Shown here: positions 63,692 through 64,000 of the stretch, piece by piece | Numbering within the stretch: the first letter of the stretch is position 1 | Layout: each line of letters starts with the position of its first letter | Origin: Asticcacaulis sp. EMRT-3 | GTDB lineage: Bacteria; Pseudomonadota; Alphaproteobacteria; Caulobacterales; Caulobacteraceae | NCBI RefSeq assembly: GCF_030027245.1 | Contig: NZ_JASERT010000001.1 | Location: 2,782,501-2,846,500 of the forward strand | Direction of reading: 5' to 3' | Length of the DNA: 64,000 bases | The notes under the pieces: model-generated | Databases searched by the model: none | Seen by the model: the letters and a program-made list of their open reading frames with translations, nothing else | Told to the model about the DNA's origin: nothing | Position numbers and translations under genes: made by a program

Positions 63692-64000
63692 TGACAGGAT
63701 CGAACGCCTGACCGAAACTCTGGCGCAGGATCTGAAGCCGGTGCGGCCCATGCGCAATGGCCGCCTGTGGATCGGCGCTCTGGTCGGGCTGGCCGTGGCC
63801 GTGGCCTATATTCTCATCTTCTATCATGCGCGTCTGCCCGTGGCGGCCCTGATGCGCGGCCAATGGCTGGGCAATCCGATGGCGGTGCTCAAGCCTTTGA
63901 TGTTCCTCGTTCTGGGCCTCGCTGCCCTGTGGGCTGTCAGCGATTTGTCGCGCCCGGAAGGACGGCTGAAATTTCGTTTTTTTGTGCCGCTGCTGATCAT
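63684..64000 (+). CDS. nrsF: NrsF-like (DUF1109) anti-sigma factor, partial
   Basis: Starts at 63684, overlapping the sigma gene; runs off the window after about 105 residues. MNNDRIERLTETLAQDLKPV is the cytoplasmic N-terminus, followed by membrane helices WIGALVGLAVAVAYILIFYH and PLMFLVLGLAALWAVSDLSR, matching DUF1109 six-helix proteins that hold the ECF sigma factor at the membrane. Confidence 0.85.
   Translation, partial: MNNDRIERLTETLAQDLKPVRPMRNGRLWIGALVGLAVAVAYILIFYHARLPVAALMRGQWLGNPMAVLKPLMFLVLGLAALWAVSDLSRPEGRLKFRFFVPLLI

Overview
The window reads as a chromosomal segment of an alphaproteobacterium, most likely Caulobacterales (Asticcacaulis/Caulobacter-like; this placement is inference). 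Supporting signs are the zauP-zapA pair, two LexA boxes of the alphaproteobacterial GTTC-N7-GTTC type, a perfect TTAA-N7-TTAA CtrA-type box, and an ECF sigma/NrsF pair. Coding density and GC content are high. No rRNA, tRNA or CRISPR array was seen.

Layout. 1-7.8 kb is an envelope redox locus: DsbD (partial), ApbE flavin transferase (frameshifted), a DUF3570 barrel carrying a DTLTGAT flavinylation-like motif, a DUF4266 lipoprotein, a TlpA-like thioredoxin, a chalcone-isomerase-like protein, a cytochrome-headed barrel, two more c-type cytochromes and a cytochrome b561. 7.8-11.5 kb has an asparagine synthetase and two glycosyltransferases. 11.5-13.8 kb holds a decayed tyrosine integrase, broken by frameshifts and a small terminal-inverted-repeat element, next to the 5' end of dusA, a known integration target. 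13.8-19.5 kb carries an aspartic protease, a 44-aa protein, two tandem secreted paralogues, a chemoreceptor and a cell-wall hydrolase. 20-25 kb has uvrB, envelope proteins, folB and queD. 25.2-27.4 kb is a small accessory patch with a ParDE-type toxin-antitoxin pair and an AT-richer DUF3885 gene. 27.5-37.3 kb is a central-carbon cluster (fba, pgk, gap, tkt) with an OmpR/EnvZ-type two-component system, a divergent EF-hand protein and zauP-zapA. 37.6-41.8 kb is carbohydrate processing (SGNH esterase, GH3 glucosidase, secreted partner). 41.9-45.7 kb has an MFS exporter with an in-frame amber codon, DUF1801, ferredoxin and a Ca2+ antiporter. 46.6-48.9 kb is fthC, ymdB, yebC. 49-60.8 kb is variable: lipoprotein, beta-helix and Sel1 proteins, ettA, a TerB-like gene, a GNAT/RHH toxin-antitoxin pair, a PadR-HAAS-GIN operon and a TPR membrane protein. 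61-64 kb is ruvCAB and an ECF sigma with its anti-sigma factor.

At least two families of dispersed palindromic repeats punctuate the intergenic regions. One is a roughly 116-bp element present five times, whose TAG ends supply the stop codons of tkt and yebC. The most promising undescribed system is the ApbE/DUF3570/DUF4266/TlpA cluster, where a candidate flavin acceptor lies in an outer-membrane barrel beside a cytochrome barrel. The most informative evolutionary scars are the dusA integrase remnant and the two disrupted genes (apbE, MFS).
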